NCBI RefSeq assembly: GCF_009712605.1
Contig: NZ_WASO01000010.1
Location: 62,001-126,000, forward strand
Source: Paludibacter sp.
GTDB lineage: Bacteria > Bacteroidota > Bacteroidia > Bacteroidales > Paludibacteraceae
DNA length: 64,000 bases
Reading direction: 5' to 3'
The position numbers and the translations under genes were made by a program. The notes beneath the pieces were generated by a model. It was not told the DNA's origin. It worked only from the letters and a program-made list of their open reading frames with translations, and ran no database searches. Shown here piece by piece: positions 43,796 to 52,942 of the stretch. Positions within the stretch are counted from its first letter, which is position 1. Each line of letters begins with the position of its first letter.

Positions 43796-43831
43796 AACAG
43801 CCGGAAGAAAGATTGCTCTCTTCCGGCTGTT
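43796..43831. terminator. Bidirectional terminator
   Basis: AACAGCCGGAAGA (43796-43808) pairs perfectly with TCTTCCGGCTGTT (43819-43831), loop 10 bases, with A-rich left and TTTT right flank. It lies between two convergent genes and serves both. The core ACAGCCGGAA is the same as in the hairpin at 109-159. Confidence 0.85.
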
Positions 43832-43855
43832 TTAGTATAGCTTTGTGCAAGTCTT

Positions 43856-44062
43856 TTATGGAATTGTTTCAACAACACAACAAAATTCACAACCCTTCAC
43901 TTTTACAAAATACTTTTCCGCTTCCAGAATAGCTTCTTCTGCAGAATCAAGATTACCAAGATAATACAGGTTTTTTATATTGGGTAAATGCTCACAGTCC
44001 GAACGATGCACTTCATGTTCGCCAGTAGACAATGGTTGTCGGTTAACATAGTAAGAAGCCAT
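43856..44062 (-). CDS. Small Cys/His protein, conserved hypothetical
   Basis: 68 residues: MASYYVNRQPLSTGEHEVHRSDCEHLP ... GCEFCC. The spaced H..SC/DC-EHLP and GC..CC groups look like a small structural metal site. The form 'HxxxCxxLP, then 40 residues, then GCxxCC' recurs in small orphan proteins I have seen in several bacteria, but I cannot name the family. It is 11 bases downstream of the SpoIIAA-like gene, so likely co-transcribed with it. Confidence 0.6.
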   Translation of the reverse strand: MASYYVNRQPLSTGEHEVHRSDCEHLPNIKNLYYLGNLDSAEEAILEAEKYFVKVKGCEFCCVVETIP

Positions 44063-44073
44063 GATGCAATGAA

Positions 44074-44556
44074 TTAAAAACCTGTAAAAGCATTAGGTTC
44101 TTTGAAACACTGAGAAAACGAAGCTGTTCTGAGTTTTTCGAGTTCGCCGGCAATTTCCATTTCAGCTATATCCGGATTAATCCATTCCAAACTCTTACCG
44201 AGAGAGCTGAACACCCTGAACTCGACATCGTATTTTCCATTAAAAGTTCCAAACCATTCGGAATATTTCGCAAGAGTCGCTTCGCTGGTCAAAATTGCAG
44301 CTTTACGCTGGGTAAAAACCTTTGCTTCTTTCCCTAAATAATGCAGATATGTCGTATGTTCCTCCAGCGTAAAATTCATTCGTGCCTCCCGCATATCATG
44401 CAACAAATCAAAATGCGGATTGTATAATCTGTCGGAATACAAGATATTACGACTCAACCTTAGCGAACTAATACTGAAATCGCCCTGCAACACCTCAAGA
44501 ACCAAACTTTTATCTTTCAAAATTTTATGGTTGTACCTTATTACATGATTATTCAT
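44074..44556 (-). CDS. SpoIIAA-like (STAS-superfamily) protein
   Basis: 160 residues from the ATG at 44556 (MNNHVIRYNHKIL); the longer frame depends on TTG. The pattern LVLEVLQGDFSISSLRLS, then FDLLHDMREARMNFTLEE, then RKAAILTSEATLAKYSEWF and EFRVFSSLGKSLEWI matches small SpoIIAA-like proteins in which a central Asp-x-Arg sits at a helix start. Such proteins are cytoplasmic and of unclear role, possibly lipid or protein binding. Its partner may be the Cys/His peptide encoded next. Confidence 0.55.
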   Translation of the reverse strand: MNNHVIRYNHKILKDKSLVLEVLQGDFSISSLRLSRNILYSDRLYNPHFDLLHDMREARMNFTLEEHTTYLHYLGKEAKVFTQRKAAILTSEATLAKYSEWFGTFNGKYDVEFRVFSSLGKSLEWINPDIAEMEIAGELEKLRTASFSQCFKEPNAFTGF

Positions 44557-44704
44557 AACTTTAGATTTTAGCGGGTACGACAATATGCTCTTTTGATTCC
44601 ACTAAGTTACACACATTTACGACCAAAATCAATCGAAATTTTCATTTTTAGAAAAATATATTTTACAGAGGTTCTCAAGCCACCTCAACAAAAAGCTACA
44701 GAAA

Positions 44705-47700
44705 TCATTCCGGGATTTCCGATATACTGCCGTAACGATGATATTCGTATGCTATACTTTGCTCTTTCAAATAGTGCAATAACTCAAGGCGACCCTCAGA
44801 CAAAGGCTTTGCTGTGGCAATATATTTTCCAAGAGCCGCTGCTCTTTTGAACACATCCAATGGCAACGCACAGCTACAACTTCTCACACGATCATACAAC
44901 TCCAAATCATCCTGAAATTCAAGATCAGACTGAACAACAAGCTCCCCATCCCGAACAACAGAAGAAAGCTTTTTCAGTTTTACCTCATCCCCCGGATTCA
45001 GACTTAACACCATCGGGGTCTTTGCAATCTGAGCTGCCACATATACCATCAGCACATCACAAAGTTTGTCTTCCGGTTGTATCCTGAAAATCATCTTTTT
45101 CAATGGTAAGTAACGAAACAGATTCTGTTCCCCGTATAAATGATGAATGTCCCGCGCAACAGAGAATTCTTCTGTGTAATTTCGTGAATAACTATCAACA
45201 GCAGTTGCAAAACGTGATCGGGCTTCTTCTTTGAGCAATTGTAAGAATGAGCCGTATTCAGCCACATCTTTCTGACTGTAACCGGAATTTTCTTCAATAT
45301 TCACAAAACAGGAAACATAATTTGGTCCTCCGGCTTTAATTCCGCCACCAAAAGCTGACAACTTCATCCCGCCAAACGGCTGCCGGCTCACAATGGCACC
45401 GGTTATTCCCCTGTTAATATATAAATTACCGGCTTCTATCTTTTCTTTCCACAAAGCATGTTCTGTTTCGTCAAGACTTTGTAAACCGGCAGTCAGGCCA
45501 TAATCCGAGCTGTTTGCCAATTCAATGCCATGCTCCAAATCATCCATACACACTACTGCCAGCAACGGAGCGAACAATTCAGTAGTAAATGTATAGCTAC
45601 CCGGTTTTACGCCCCACTTCACACAAGGCTTCAGCATATAATGTTTTTCATCGGCAAACTCGGGCTCAACCAACCACCATTCACCGTCTTCAAGATGATT
45701 GATGGCATAAAGCAACTTCTCATTTTCTGAAGTAATCATAGGTCCTACAACCGTTCCTCCCTCCCAAACACTACCCGTACGCAGGCTTGTGACCGCATCA
45801 ATAAGCTTTAATTTAAAGTCTGTATCATTATAGATCGACTTATCGAGAATAAGCAATGAACATGCCGAACATTTCTGTCCCGCATTACTGAATGCCGAGG
45901 TCATAATATTTTGGATTGCATGATCCCGATCGCCGCTTGCAGTCAGAATGATAGCATTTTTCCCTCCCGTTTCTGCCGATAACGGGCATGTAGGATTGCT
46001 TTCCAACAAACGAAATGCCGTTTCTGTTCCTCCGGTCATGATAACATGGCTGATGGCCGGATGAGCCGTCAGGTAGCCCAACGATTCACGACTATCGGGG
46101 CAAACAATCTGCAATGCATCCTTTGGCATACCAGCATCCCAAAAACATTGAACAAACTCCCATGCCACCGGATAAGCTACCGTGGCCGGTTTCAGAATAA
46201 CACTATTTCCGCCTGAAAGTGCAGCGGCAACACCTCCGACAGGAATTGCCAGCGGAAAATTCCATGGAGGAATGACCAGCACAATACCTTTAGGTGACAT
46301 TTTGATCGTTTCGAGCGCTTCAAAGTGGGACATAGAAATGGGATAGTAACGACAAAAATCAATAGCCTCCGACACTTCCACATCACCTTCATAAAATGTT
46401 TTGCCGGTAATTGCCGACATACACCCTATAAGGTGTCCTCTTTTAGCCGCAAGATTATCTGCCACTTTGTGCAACACACGATTTCTTTTATCCAACGAAC
46501 TCTTTCTCCACTCAGATGCATCTTTCTCTGCCAGCATTACAATATCCCTTACATGCGAATGACTTGCCATATTCACCTTGCAGACACATACTTCATCGTT
46601 TTGGCTTCTATCCAGATACAACCTCTTCTTTTCTGACAAGGAATGCTTGGCACCAATTTGAACCGGTATTTCATACGGCTTATCTTCCTTATGCCTCATC
46701 CAGGCACGACGAATAGAATCTGCCCATACTTTATTGAATTTCAGATCAAAATTGGTGTCAGGTTCATTTTGAAAACGATGCAAATCGGCTTGTATTGTCG
46801 ATTTTTCTTTTGTCCTGTCCTGCTGTCTTAAAGGAGTAATATCCACACTGTCTTTCAGAGCGTAAGCCTGAAGGAACTGTGTTTCTAAAAACTTCCAGTG
46901 ATCACTGTCCACTTTCAGATTAAAGGAATAACTAAGAAAATTATCTTTCCCTGTGTTTTCATCTAGACGACGAACCAGATAAGAAACGGCATTCAGGAAA
47001 TGCTCATCACTTACCACCGGCGTGTACAAAATAATCTGCCGTCCGAGTTTACGCATAACGCGCGGTAGATGATTGGCCATCCCTTCAAGCATTTCGAAGG
47101 TAACATATTCATCGACTCCATTATTCCGACTCAGCAGGTAAGCGTACGCAATACTGAAGAAATTATGTGTCGCCACACCAACGTGAACTGCTCTTGCATT
47201 ATCGGGCTCCAAAGCACGCTCCAGAACATGCAAATGATTGGCGTCCACTTTCACTTTTGAATCGAATATCGGATTTTCCCAGCCTTTCAACGAAGAAATA
47301 ATGCTTTCCATTTGCAGGTTCGCACCCTTTACCAAACGCATTTTGACAGGAGCTCCACCTTCGGCAACCCGTTTTTTAGCAAATTCGAGTAACCGGGTTT
47401 GAAATCCCCAAGCATCAGGAAGATACGCCTGCACCACAATACCTGCATAATAGTTTTTGAATTGCGGCTGACTCAATACAGTAAGAAAAACGTCGAGCGT
47501 AAGTTCCGTATCCTTATACTCTTCCATATCGAGATTGACAAATTTGGCTTTCGACAGACCATCATCATCTACAAAAGGATGGTCAATAGCCTGTTGATAA
47601 ACATGGGAGAGCCTTTCACACAAATCTTTCTTATTCTGCTCGTAATTCAACGGATTGATCTGAGCATAAATACCTGATATTTTAATTGAAATATAATTAA

Positions 47701-48214
47701 TACGGGGATCTTTCAGTGCTTCCAGATAATGTCGGTAACGATGATCGGCCTCTCCATCCCCCAGCACGACTTCCCCCAGTAAATTAACATTTTGTCCGAT
47801 ATGCTCTCGTTTCCGCTCGTTCAAATGACGGTTTAACAAGGATGCTTCTTCGTTTATTATCACCTTGGCGGTATCGGAACGAAGCCGTTTTTTGAAAACA
47901 GGAACTGCAATATAATCGAACCAATATCCGAAATAAGTGAACAACTTAATAAGAAAAGCATCTGTTTTGTCGAAAAAAGAAGGAACGCCATATTGATCAA
48001 ACAGCATTTTCATCCTACGTGCCAGCCGTTTATTACTTCGTATTTGAGACGATTCGTCGAGTAATTTCGACAGCAAAAATTTATCCTTCGGATTTTGAAT
48101 CAGGATAGCATATTTTTCCTGCTCTTTTTTTTCTTCAACAGTCAATTCCTGTTCTGCTTGCGACAGAAACTGTTTCGCCCATTCTATAACTTCGGTAGCA
48201 TTGAGTGTTCCCAT
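44705..48214 (-). CDS. putA: Bifunctional proline dehydrogenase / P5C dehydrogenase PutA
   Basis: Oxidises proline to glutamate in two steps, with FAD then NAD. At 1169 residues it has no N-terminal ribbon-helix-helix, so it is not a repressor. Proline dehydrogenase: YISIKISGIYAQINP, MRLVKGANLQMES and YLLSRNNGVDEYVTFEMLEGMA, seen around residues 175-390. Aldehyde dehydrogenase: PPWNFPLAIP, ILKPATVAYPVAW, ETGGKNAI with the general-base Glu, and SNAGQKCSACS with the nucleophile Cys (about 790-800). The last 200 residues form the extra C-terminal domain. It stands alone with short flanks. Confidence 0.93.
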   Translation of the reverse strand: MGTLNATEVIEWAKQFLSQAEQELTVEEKKEQEKYAILIQNPKDKFLLSKLLDESSQIRSNKRLARRMKMLFDQYGVPSFFDKTDAFLIKLFTYFGYWFDYIAVPVFKKRLRSDTAKVIINEEASLLNRHLNERKREHIGQNVNLLGEVVLGDGEADHRYRHYLEALKDPRINYISIKISGIYAQINPLNYEQNKKDLCERLSHVYQQAIDHPFVDDDGLSKAKFVNLDMEEYKDTELTLDVFLTVLSQPQFKNYYAGIVVQAYLPDAWGFQTRLLEFAKKRVAEGGAPVKMRLVKGANLQMESIISSLKGWENPIFDSKVKVDANHLHVLERALEPDNARAVHVGVATHNFFSIAYAYLLSRNNGVDEYVTFEMLEGMANHLPRVMRKLGRQIILYTPVVSDEHFLNAVSYLVRRLDENTGKDNFLSYSFNLKVDSDHWKFLETQFLQAYALKDSVDITPLRQQDRTKEKSTIQADLHRFQNEPDTNFDLKFNKVWADSIRRAWMRHKEDKPYEIPVQIGAKHSLSEKKRLYLDRSQNDEVCVCKVNMASHSHVRDIVMLAEKDASEWRKSSLDKRNRVLHKVADNLAAKRGHLIGCMSAITGKTFYEGDVEVSEAIDFCRYYPISMSHFEALETIKMSPKGIVLVIPPWNFPLAIPVGGVAAALSGGNSVILKPATVAYPVAWEFVQCFWDAGMPKDALQIVCPDSRESLGYLTAHPAISHVIMTGGTETAFRLLESNPTCPLSAETGGKNAIILTASGDRDHAIQNIMTSAFSNAGQKCSACSLLILDKSIYNDTDFKLKLIDAVTSLRTGSVWEGGTVVGPMITSENEKLLYAINHLEDGEWWLVEPEFADEKHYMLKPCVKWGVKPGSYTFTTELFAPLLAVVCMDDLEHGIELANSSDYGLTAGLQSLDETEHALWKEKIEAGNLYINRGITGAIVSRQPFGGMKLSAFGGGIKAGGPNYVSCFVNIEENSGYSQKDVAEYGSFLQLLKEEARSRFATAVDSYSRNYTEEFSVARDIHHLYGEQNLFRYLPLKKMIFRIQPEDKLCDVLMVYVAAQIAKTPMVLSLNPGDEVKLKKLSSVVRDGELVVQSDLEFQDDLELYDRVRSCSCALPLDVFKRAAALGKYIATAKPLSEGRLELLHYLKEQSIAYEYHRYGSISEIPE

Positions 48215-48429
48215 AAACGCAGTATTAGAAAAAATATTTTACGCCAAGTTCCTGTTTATCGGGGAGTCACGAATAGTGAACACCCCATCGAATATTTTCG
48301 AAAGATAAATTAAAAACAAGCGAATTGTATTAATTACTCCAAAATAATTGAAGGTCACAATTAGCTATTCCTTGCAAAAACCATTCGTATGGATGGAAAA
48401 ACGTAATTTTGCAACAAAAAAAGGAAAGA

Positions 48430-49449
48430 ATGAAATTACGTTGCGGTATCTTGATGCTGATGATAACAATGGCGTCATTTATTATGGGGCAAACTCCGAT
48501 CAATGTGTATGAATCGACCGTCAAGATTGAAAAACAAACGACACACGAATATTTGTGCGGATTGGCAGAAGGTGACCAACTGATTTTTTCGTTTGAGTCT
48601 GAAAAAGGAGGAAAAATAGATCGCGTAGAAATTCTTGAATTTCCGTCATCTTCTCAGTTTGCCGACTACAAGACATCCAAAATAAAGCAAAAAACAATAT
48701 CTATACCGCACACCGGCATCTACCTGTTTCGCTTCACCAACAATGATCCGAAAGATAAAATCTGCCGTTATTCTGTTCAACGTATTCCGGGAAACGAAGC
48801 TTCTACAAAATTCAACACCACCGTTTACTGGAAAAACACCAAAGACACTATCGGCTGTAAAACAGAATCGGAAACAGTTCTTATCACCGACACCTTAATT
48901 TCCAATCTCACCGACAAAGTGGTGAATATTCACGCGCTGCTGTCCACCAAAAGCAATAAGATGTCGTTTTCATATACGTTGCCATCACAAACCATCGCTT
49001 ACAGCTACTATATTGGCGTCAATCAGGCAGGAAACAAAGCCTTCAATGATGCGACAGCAAGTCTTCTGCGATCGGCAAGTCCGCTGGTTTCAGTGATTCC
49101 CGGCTACGGTCCGCTGGCAGCACTGGCTCTCAACGGCACTTCGTTTCTCACCTCCATCTCCGGTGGTGAAAGCGTGGAATACTGGATCACCGATGCCGCC
49201 AACGCATCTCTTTTCGAAGCAGGAAAATCTTTCAAATGGATTAAACAAGGGAATGTTGTGAACGATTTCTCGCGCATCACATCGCCGCTGAAAGGAGAAT
49301 ATTTTGTTTGCCTGAAAAACGACAACAAGCTACAGTCCATTGACGTTACGGTAAAAGTCACAGCTGTTTCCTTACGCCAGCGCAAAATTTCGCGCCCTGT
49401 AAAGAAATACGTTATAGAGCACAAACAGGTTCCCTATCTGAAGAATTAA
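48430..49449 (+). CDS. Exported protein of unknown function, GOLD-like N-terminus
   Basis: 339 residues starting at the ATG at 48430, just after a TAATTTTG -7 box (48404-48411); the upstream TTG lies in that box. Signal peptide MKLRCGILMLMITMASFIMGQ. Residues 25-125 are beta-rich, containing GLAEGDQLIFSFES and a later TGIYLFRFTNN, recalling GOLD/emp24-type binding domains. The central part (HALLSTKSNKMSFSYTLP) and a Gly/Ala-rich stretch (VSVIPGYGPLAALALNG) look like a membrane-active or loop segment. The C-terminus is basic. No family name. Confidence 0.6.
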   Translation: MKLRCGILMLMITMASFIMGQTPINVYESTVKIEKQTTHEYLCGLAEGDQLIFSFESEKGGKIDRVEILEFPSSSQFADYKTSKIKQKTISIPHTGIYLFRFTNNDPKDKICRYSVQRIPGNEASTKFNTTVYWKNTKDTIGCKTESETVLITDTLISNLTDKVVNIHALLSTKSNKMSFSYTLPSQTIAYSYYIGVNQAGNKAFNDATASLLRSASPLVSVIPGYGPLAALALNGTSFLTSISGGESVEYWITDAANASLFEAGKSFKWIKQGNVVNDFSRITSPLKGEYFVCLKNDNKLQSIDVTVKVTAVSLRQRKISRPVKKYVIEHKQVPYLKN

Positions 49450-49461
49450 CCGGATAATATA

Positions 49462-50391
49462 TCAGTGAAGAGGTCGCTTTTTGAGGACGCCGCCTTTCGT
49501 ATCTTTTACCCGGTTCATCACAATGAACGCATCCGGCTCTATCTTCTCGACCTCTTTATTCAATTTTGCGAGTTCGAGACGGGTGATTACCGTATAGACG
49601 ATATCCACGCTCTGTGTCTCACCATGTTTGCCATATCCTCTTTTACCACAATAGAGCGTAACTCCCCGCCCCATCACCTCAATAATCATCTGTCGGATTT
49701 CTTCACTTCGTTTCGACACGATGGTAACCCCGATATATTCCTCCAGCCCTTCTACCAGAAAATCGAGCGCCTTTGATGCAGACACATAAGTAATCATCGA
49801 ATACAGTGCAATTTCCACTGATAAAAAATAAGCTGCCAACGAAAAAATTAACACGTTGATAACGACAATAATATCACCCATGGTTGTTCTCAATATGCGA
49901 CTCAGATAAACCGCCAAAACTTCAGTCCCGTCGATTACAGCACCGCCCCTCACTGCCAAACCGATGCCGGCACCCAGAAAGAGTCCGACAAAAACGGCAA
50001 CAAGCAAGTTATCTTTCGTGACATCTGGGAAAGAAACTGTGGCCAGACACAACGACAATCCACTAATTGCCAATGCAGTTTTTACGGCAAAAGACTTTCC
50101 GTTGACCTGATAAGCCAGTATCATAAAGGGTATGCTGATCAAGAAGATCAACATAGCGAATGGCAATCCCGTAACGGCCGATATCAGAAGCGATATCCCT
50201 GTCACACCACCGTCTATAAAATGATTTGTCAGCAAAAAACCTTTCAGCCCGAATGCTGCCGAAAATATACCGGCGACAATCAAGGCCACATCTTTTGTAT
50301 ACGACCACACCAATGCTTTCGTATTGAACGTAGACACACATGCATCAGAAATATTCAGCTTATTCTGGGATATAATTTCTTTTCTATCCAT
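49462..50391 (-). CDS. YitT family membrane protein (DUF161/DUF2179)
   Basis: A 309-residue inner-membrane protein with five or six helices (about 33-50, 60-80, 84-105, 118-135, 160-180, 185-205), the glycine motif GGVTGISLLISAVTGLP and GAGIGLAVRGGAVIDGTEVLAVYLS, followed by the cytoplasmic DUF2179 module of about 90 residues with GRGVTLYCGKRGYG and VDIVYTVITRLE. Function is unresolved in this family. It is convergent with the preceding exported protein gene with a 12-base gap and no hairpin. Confidence 0.85.
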   Translation of the reverse strand: MDRKEIISQNKLNISDACVSTFNTKALVWSYTKDVALIVAGIFSAAFGLKGFLLTNHFIDGGVTGISLLISAVTGLPFAMLIFLISIPFMILAYQVNGKSFAVKTALAISGLSLCLATVSFPDVTKDNLLVAVFVGLFLGAGIGLAVRGGAVIDGTEVLAVYLSRILRTTMGDIIVVINVLIFSLAAYFLSVEIALYSMITYVSASKALDFLVEGLEEYIGVTIVSKRSEEIRQMIIEVMGRGVTLYCGKRGYGKHGETQSVDIVYTVITRLELAKLNKEVEKIEPDAFIVMNRVKDTKGGVLKKRPLH

Positions 50392-50416
50392 GTTTATTTC
50401 GATAAAAACATAACAG

Positions 50417-50450
50417 AAAGCAACCTGTAGTTTTTGCCACAGATTGCTTT
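50417..50450 (-). terminator. Terminator of the 167-residue membrane-anchored protein
   Basis: AAAGCAACCTGT (50417-50428) pairs with ACAGATTGCTTT (50439-50450) with one mismatch position, loop of 10. It lies 16 bases beyond the stop of the minus-strand gene at 50466, and is followed on that strand by TCTGTTATGTTTTT. Confidence 0.55.
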
Positions 50451-50465
50451 CTCGTCAGTCCAACA

Positions 50466-50969
50466 TTACATCTTATCAATCGAGTCGCCACTTACGAATC
50501 GATTAAGAATACCATTCCATTTTTCTATCATTTGAATCTCGCCCATAAGCCGTAAACTATCGTCTTCTACATTATAAAACTCCAGTTTGTCATCAGTCTT
50601 ATTCTTTTCTCTGAACGCCATTACAAGCTCCAGTTTATCCGTGGCTTTCAGCTCTCCTTTCTCTCCTGCAGTTCGACTATGATTCACCACGTAAGTCTCT
50701 TCAAGTCCACTGAGATCTAACATGCGAGAAAAGTTCTCTTCCCTTTTCTTCCTTACAAAAAAGAGCTTCTTTTTTCCAGCATCCATCCCAATCGCTACAT
50801 TTCCACAAGCATCCGAATGGGTTAACTCACAATGATTATGCAAGGCAATATTGACAAGGGATTTCTTTAAGCTGCTTTGCTTTGATTTGTTACTGCGGCT
50901 CATCAACATTAAAGAGCCCACACAAACCACTATTATAATAATTCCTACAATTGTCGTTCCAATATCCAT
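50466..50969 (-). CDS. Membrane-anchored hypothetical protein
   Basis: 167 residues: an N-terminal helix (TTIVGIIIIVVCVGSLMLM, residues 5-23) anchors a soluble domain of about 140 residues with mixed charge (NKSKQSSLKKSL, then FFVRKKREENFSRMLDLSGLEETYVV). The orientation should be N-out with the domain in the cytoplasm, judged from the basic residues after the helix. No family recognised. Monocistronic, with its own terminator. Confidence 0.55.
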   Translation of the reverse strand: MDIGTTIVGIIIIVVCVGSLMLMSRSNKSKQSSLKKSLVNIALHNHCELTHSDACGNVAIGMDAGKKKLFFVRKKREENFSRMLDLSGLEETYVVNHSRTAGEKGELKATDKLELVMAFREKNKTDDKLEFYNVEDDSLRLMGEIQMIEKWNGILNRFVSGDSIDKM

Positions 50970-51078
50970 GTTTTAGTTGTTTTAAAATAATACACAATCC
51001 GGCGACCGGCAGTACTATAACCTGTCGACAGATAAAAAAATCACTCCCGCTACTATGCGGATTCAACTAAAATAAAGA

Positions 51079-51447
51079 TTACCAGAAAGAATGAAACGGA
51101 TAAACAATGTCCGGTTTTTCTAAACGCCGAATGAGGTTATCGGCGTAGAAAGTATATCGCGAAAGATTGTTGAAATATAACGAAGCGATGTTGCGGGTCG
51201 TAAGAGTTGTCTCCCGAACCTGATTTTTGCTTATTACCGGCAAATTAACATTAGCACCGCCGGATAATTTCGCCTGGCCGGCAATACCAAAATGGTCGGA
51301 AGGAGACACAGCCAAAACATAAGAAGAATGCGACGACTGATGCTCAACTTCTGCAGCCTGCAACGGAACTCCTCCATTGAGGTTCATCACAAAGCAACAA
51401 AGCAATGCAATTTTTACAAGCGTGTAGTTTCGAAACATCTTCTTCAT
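51079..51447 (-). CDS. Small exported hypothetical protein
   Basis: 122 residues from the ATG at 51447 (MKKMFRNYTLVKIALLCCFVMNLNGGVPLQAAEV); the frame is open further upstream, but the export signal starts here and a TATTTTTG -7-like box lies just upstream (51452-51459, minus). The mature part is Ser/Asn-rich with RYTFYADNLIRRLEKPDIVYPFHSFW at its end. No Cys for lipidation, no recognisable domain. Confidence 0.5.
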   Translation of the reverse strand: MKKMFRNYTLVKIALLCCFVMNLNGGVPLQAAEVEHQSSHSSYVLAVSPSDHFGIAGQAKLSGGANVNLPVISKNQVRETTLTTRNIASLYFNNLSRYTFYADNLIRRLEKPDIVYPFHSFW

Positions 51448-51634
51448 ATCACAAAAATATGATTTATAAACGAATAACACAAATATCCATTCCCAATGAA
51501 TTATAAAAGGACCAAAATCAGGCAATAACAACAAAAAAAATAGGGAGAGATTTCGGTCTATGCCTTATCTCTCCCCTTACTCAAACCCCCGAATAAAAAA
51601 TAAGTATCAACAAATTATCACCTACCTGATTGCT

Positions 51635-51892
51635 TCATTTTTTCCATCGTTCCAGTCGGCCGATTCCACGGGTAAACAGCCATGCAATAAATTTTGAAAT
51701 TCCTTTTTCAATCATCTTTTGCCGGCAATGTTCCTTAAATTCCTTTAACGTACCATTAAAAGTAAAGCTTCCGTTTTGATAGCAATAACTACAATAAGCG
51801 GCGTTCTTGGTACCATCAGCATTAGTTCCGCCTCCATTCGGATCTTCCCTAAACGGCATTCCACAACTCTGACAAAATTTATGATTTTTCAT
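51635..51892 (-). CDS. Zinc-ribbon protein (zf-ribbon_2 type)
   Basis: 85 residues with CQSCGMPF near residue 8 and CSYCYQNG near 33, a four-Cys zinc ribbon, followed by GSFTFNGTLKEFKEHCRQKM and a basic tail. This is the 'putative zinc ribbon' family found alone or fused to other domains. Its partner is unknown. No signal or membrane helix; nearby genes give no hint. Confidence 0.85.
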   Translation of the reverse strand: MKNHKFCQSCGMPFREDPNGGGTNADGTKNAAYCSYCYQNGSFTFNGTLKEFKEHCRQKMIEKGISKFIAWLFTRGIGRLERWKK

Positions 51893-51937
51893 TGCTTTTT
51901 TTCTTTAGAACTTCCATTTATAAAGCTCCCCTAATAA

Positions 51938-52450
51938 CTACTTATCAATCCTCACTCCCCTGGTTAGGAACGAGAGTCCCTGCTGACCAGATGTCGAAAT
52001 CATGACAGCCTCAAAAAGAGGAGCTTTCTGTTCACTTTTTGCAGCCCAATCAAACACGAAATTACCACCGGTACCTCCGGCCCGATCTTTTTCATAAATA
52101 ACAATTTCGAGCGTTTCAAGCGGTTTGACATAAACGGGATGTTGCAGGTATTTCCGAACCAATTGTCCGTCAGTACCATAATAATTGGCTTTCACGAGAT
52201 AAACTGTATCCGCCGGAGAAATATTACGAATACTTGCGGTGACTGTCAGATCATACGTTTTATTTTCGTGCATCTGATAAATTGAAGAATAAACCGGCAG
52301 GTATGTACTACCATGAACTAACATCGAAATATTCTTCGGGTTAACGACTCGGGTTTCCCAATTAACAGAATGCACTCTTCCGGAGTCTCCCTTTTTTGAA
52401 CACGACAGAATCAAAAAAGTTGCCAGCAAGAACAAGCTGATAGTCTTCAT
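51938..52450 (-). CDS. DUF3124 lipoprotein
   Basis: 170 residues from the ATG at 52450, which places a lipoprotein signal at the start (MKTISLFLLATFLILSCSKKG, lipid-modified Cys at 17). The frame is open for 37 more codons, but those (with no hydrophobic stretch) would bury the signal; a TATATTTG -7 box at 52598-52605 suggests a long leader. The mature part has YLPVYSSIYQMHENKTYDLTVTASIRN and LVRKYLQHPVYVKPLETLEIVI, typical of DUF3124. Function unknown; periplasm-facing lipoprotein. Confidence 0.8.
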   Translation of the reverse strand: MKTISLFLLATFLILSCSKKGDSGRVHSVNWETRVVNPKNISMLVHGSTYLPVYSSIYQMHENKTYDLTVTASIRNISPADTVYLVKANYYGTDGQLVRKYLQHPVYVKPLETLEIVIYEKDRAGGTGGNFVFDWAAKSEQKAPLFEAVMISTSGQQGLSFLTRGVRIDK

Positions 52451-52561
52451 TCTGTATGTGTGTGTTTTCAAAATTCGCGGATAAAAAGAAGAGAACTGAA
52501 AGTGTGAACCACAACTAATTCGAGTCAATATCGCTATATCATGTTTTAGTTTCATAAGCAA

Positions 52562-52942
52562 TTAAACTTTGTGATTTTTGCTACAACCTTCCGACTACAA
52601 ATATAAACATCGAATGAGTACTTCTGCCAAAAACATCAGAATCGATAAAATAGCCAACTGCAGGATACGAAAATCAATCCGTATCCTGCAATAAAGCTCT
52701 GAAAACAATTTTGGTTAGTGAAAAATATATAGAAAAATAAGAATGAATGCCGGCACGCGGCCAACCATCAACTATACATCAGGGATGATTGGCCTTTCTC
52801 TAAAGATTTTGGAAAGAAATTCCGGAAGAATATAATTTAGGAAAAGACAATATCTATATCTTCCGACCTGACAAATTTAGAAAAATATCCTTATGTCTAA
52901 TTTAATAAAATAAACTATTTAGCTTATTTAACATTAAAAGCT
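52562..52942. other. Gene-free gap with one imperfect hairpin
   Basis: No supported gene. It contains the -7-like box for the DUF3124 gene and a hairpin GGCCAACCATC (52759-52769) with GATGATTGGCC (52784-52794), one mismatch, followed on the plus strand by TTTCTC. Without a plus-strand gene upstream and with 150 bases to the GSCFA stop, its role is unclear. Confidence 0.45.
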
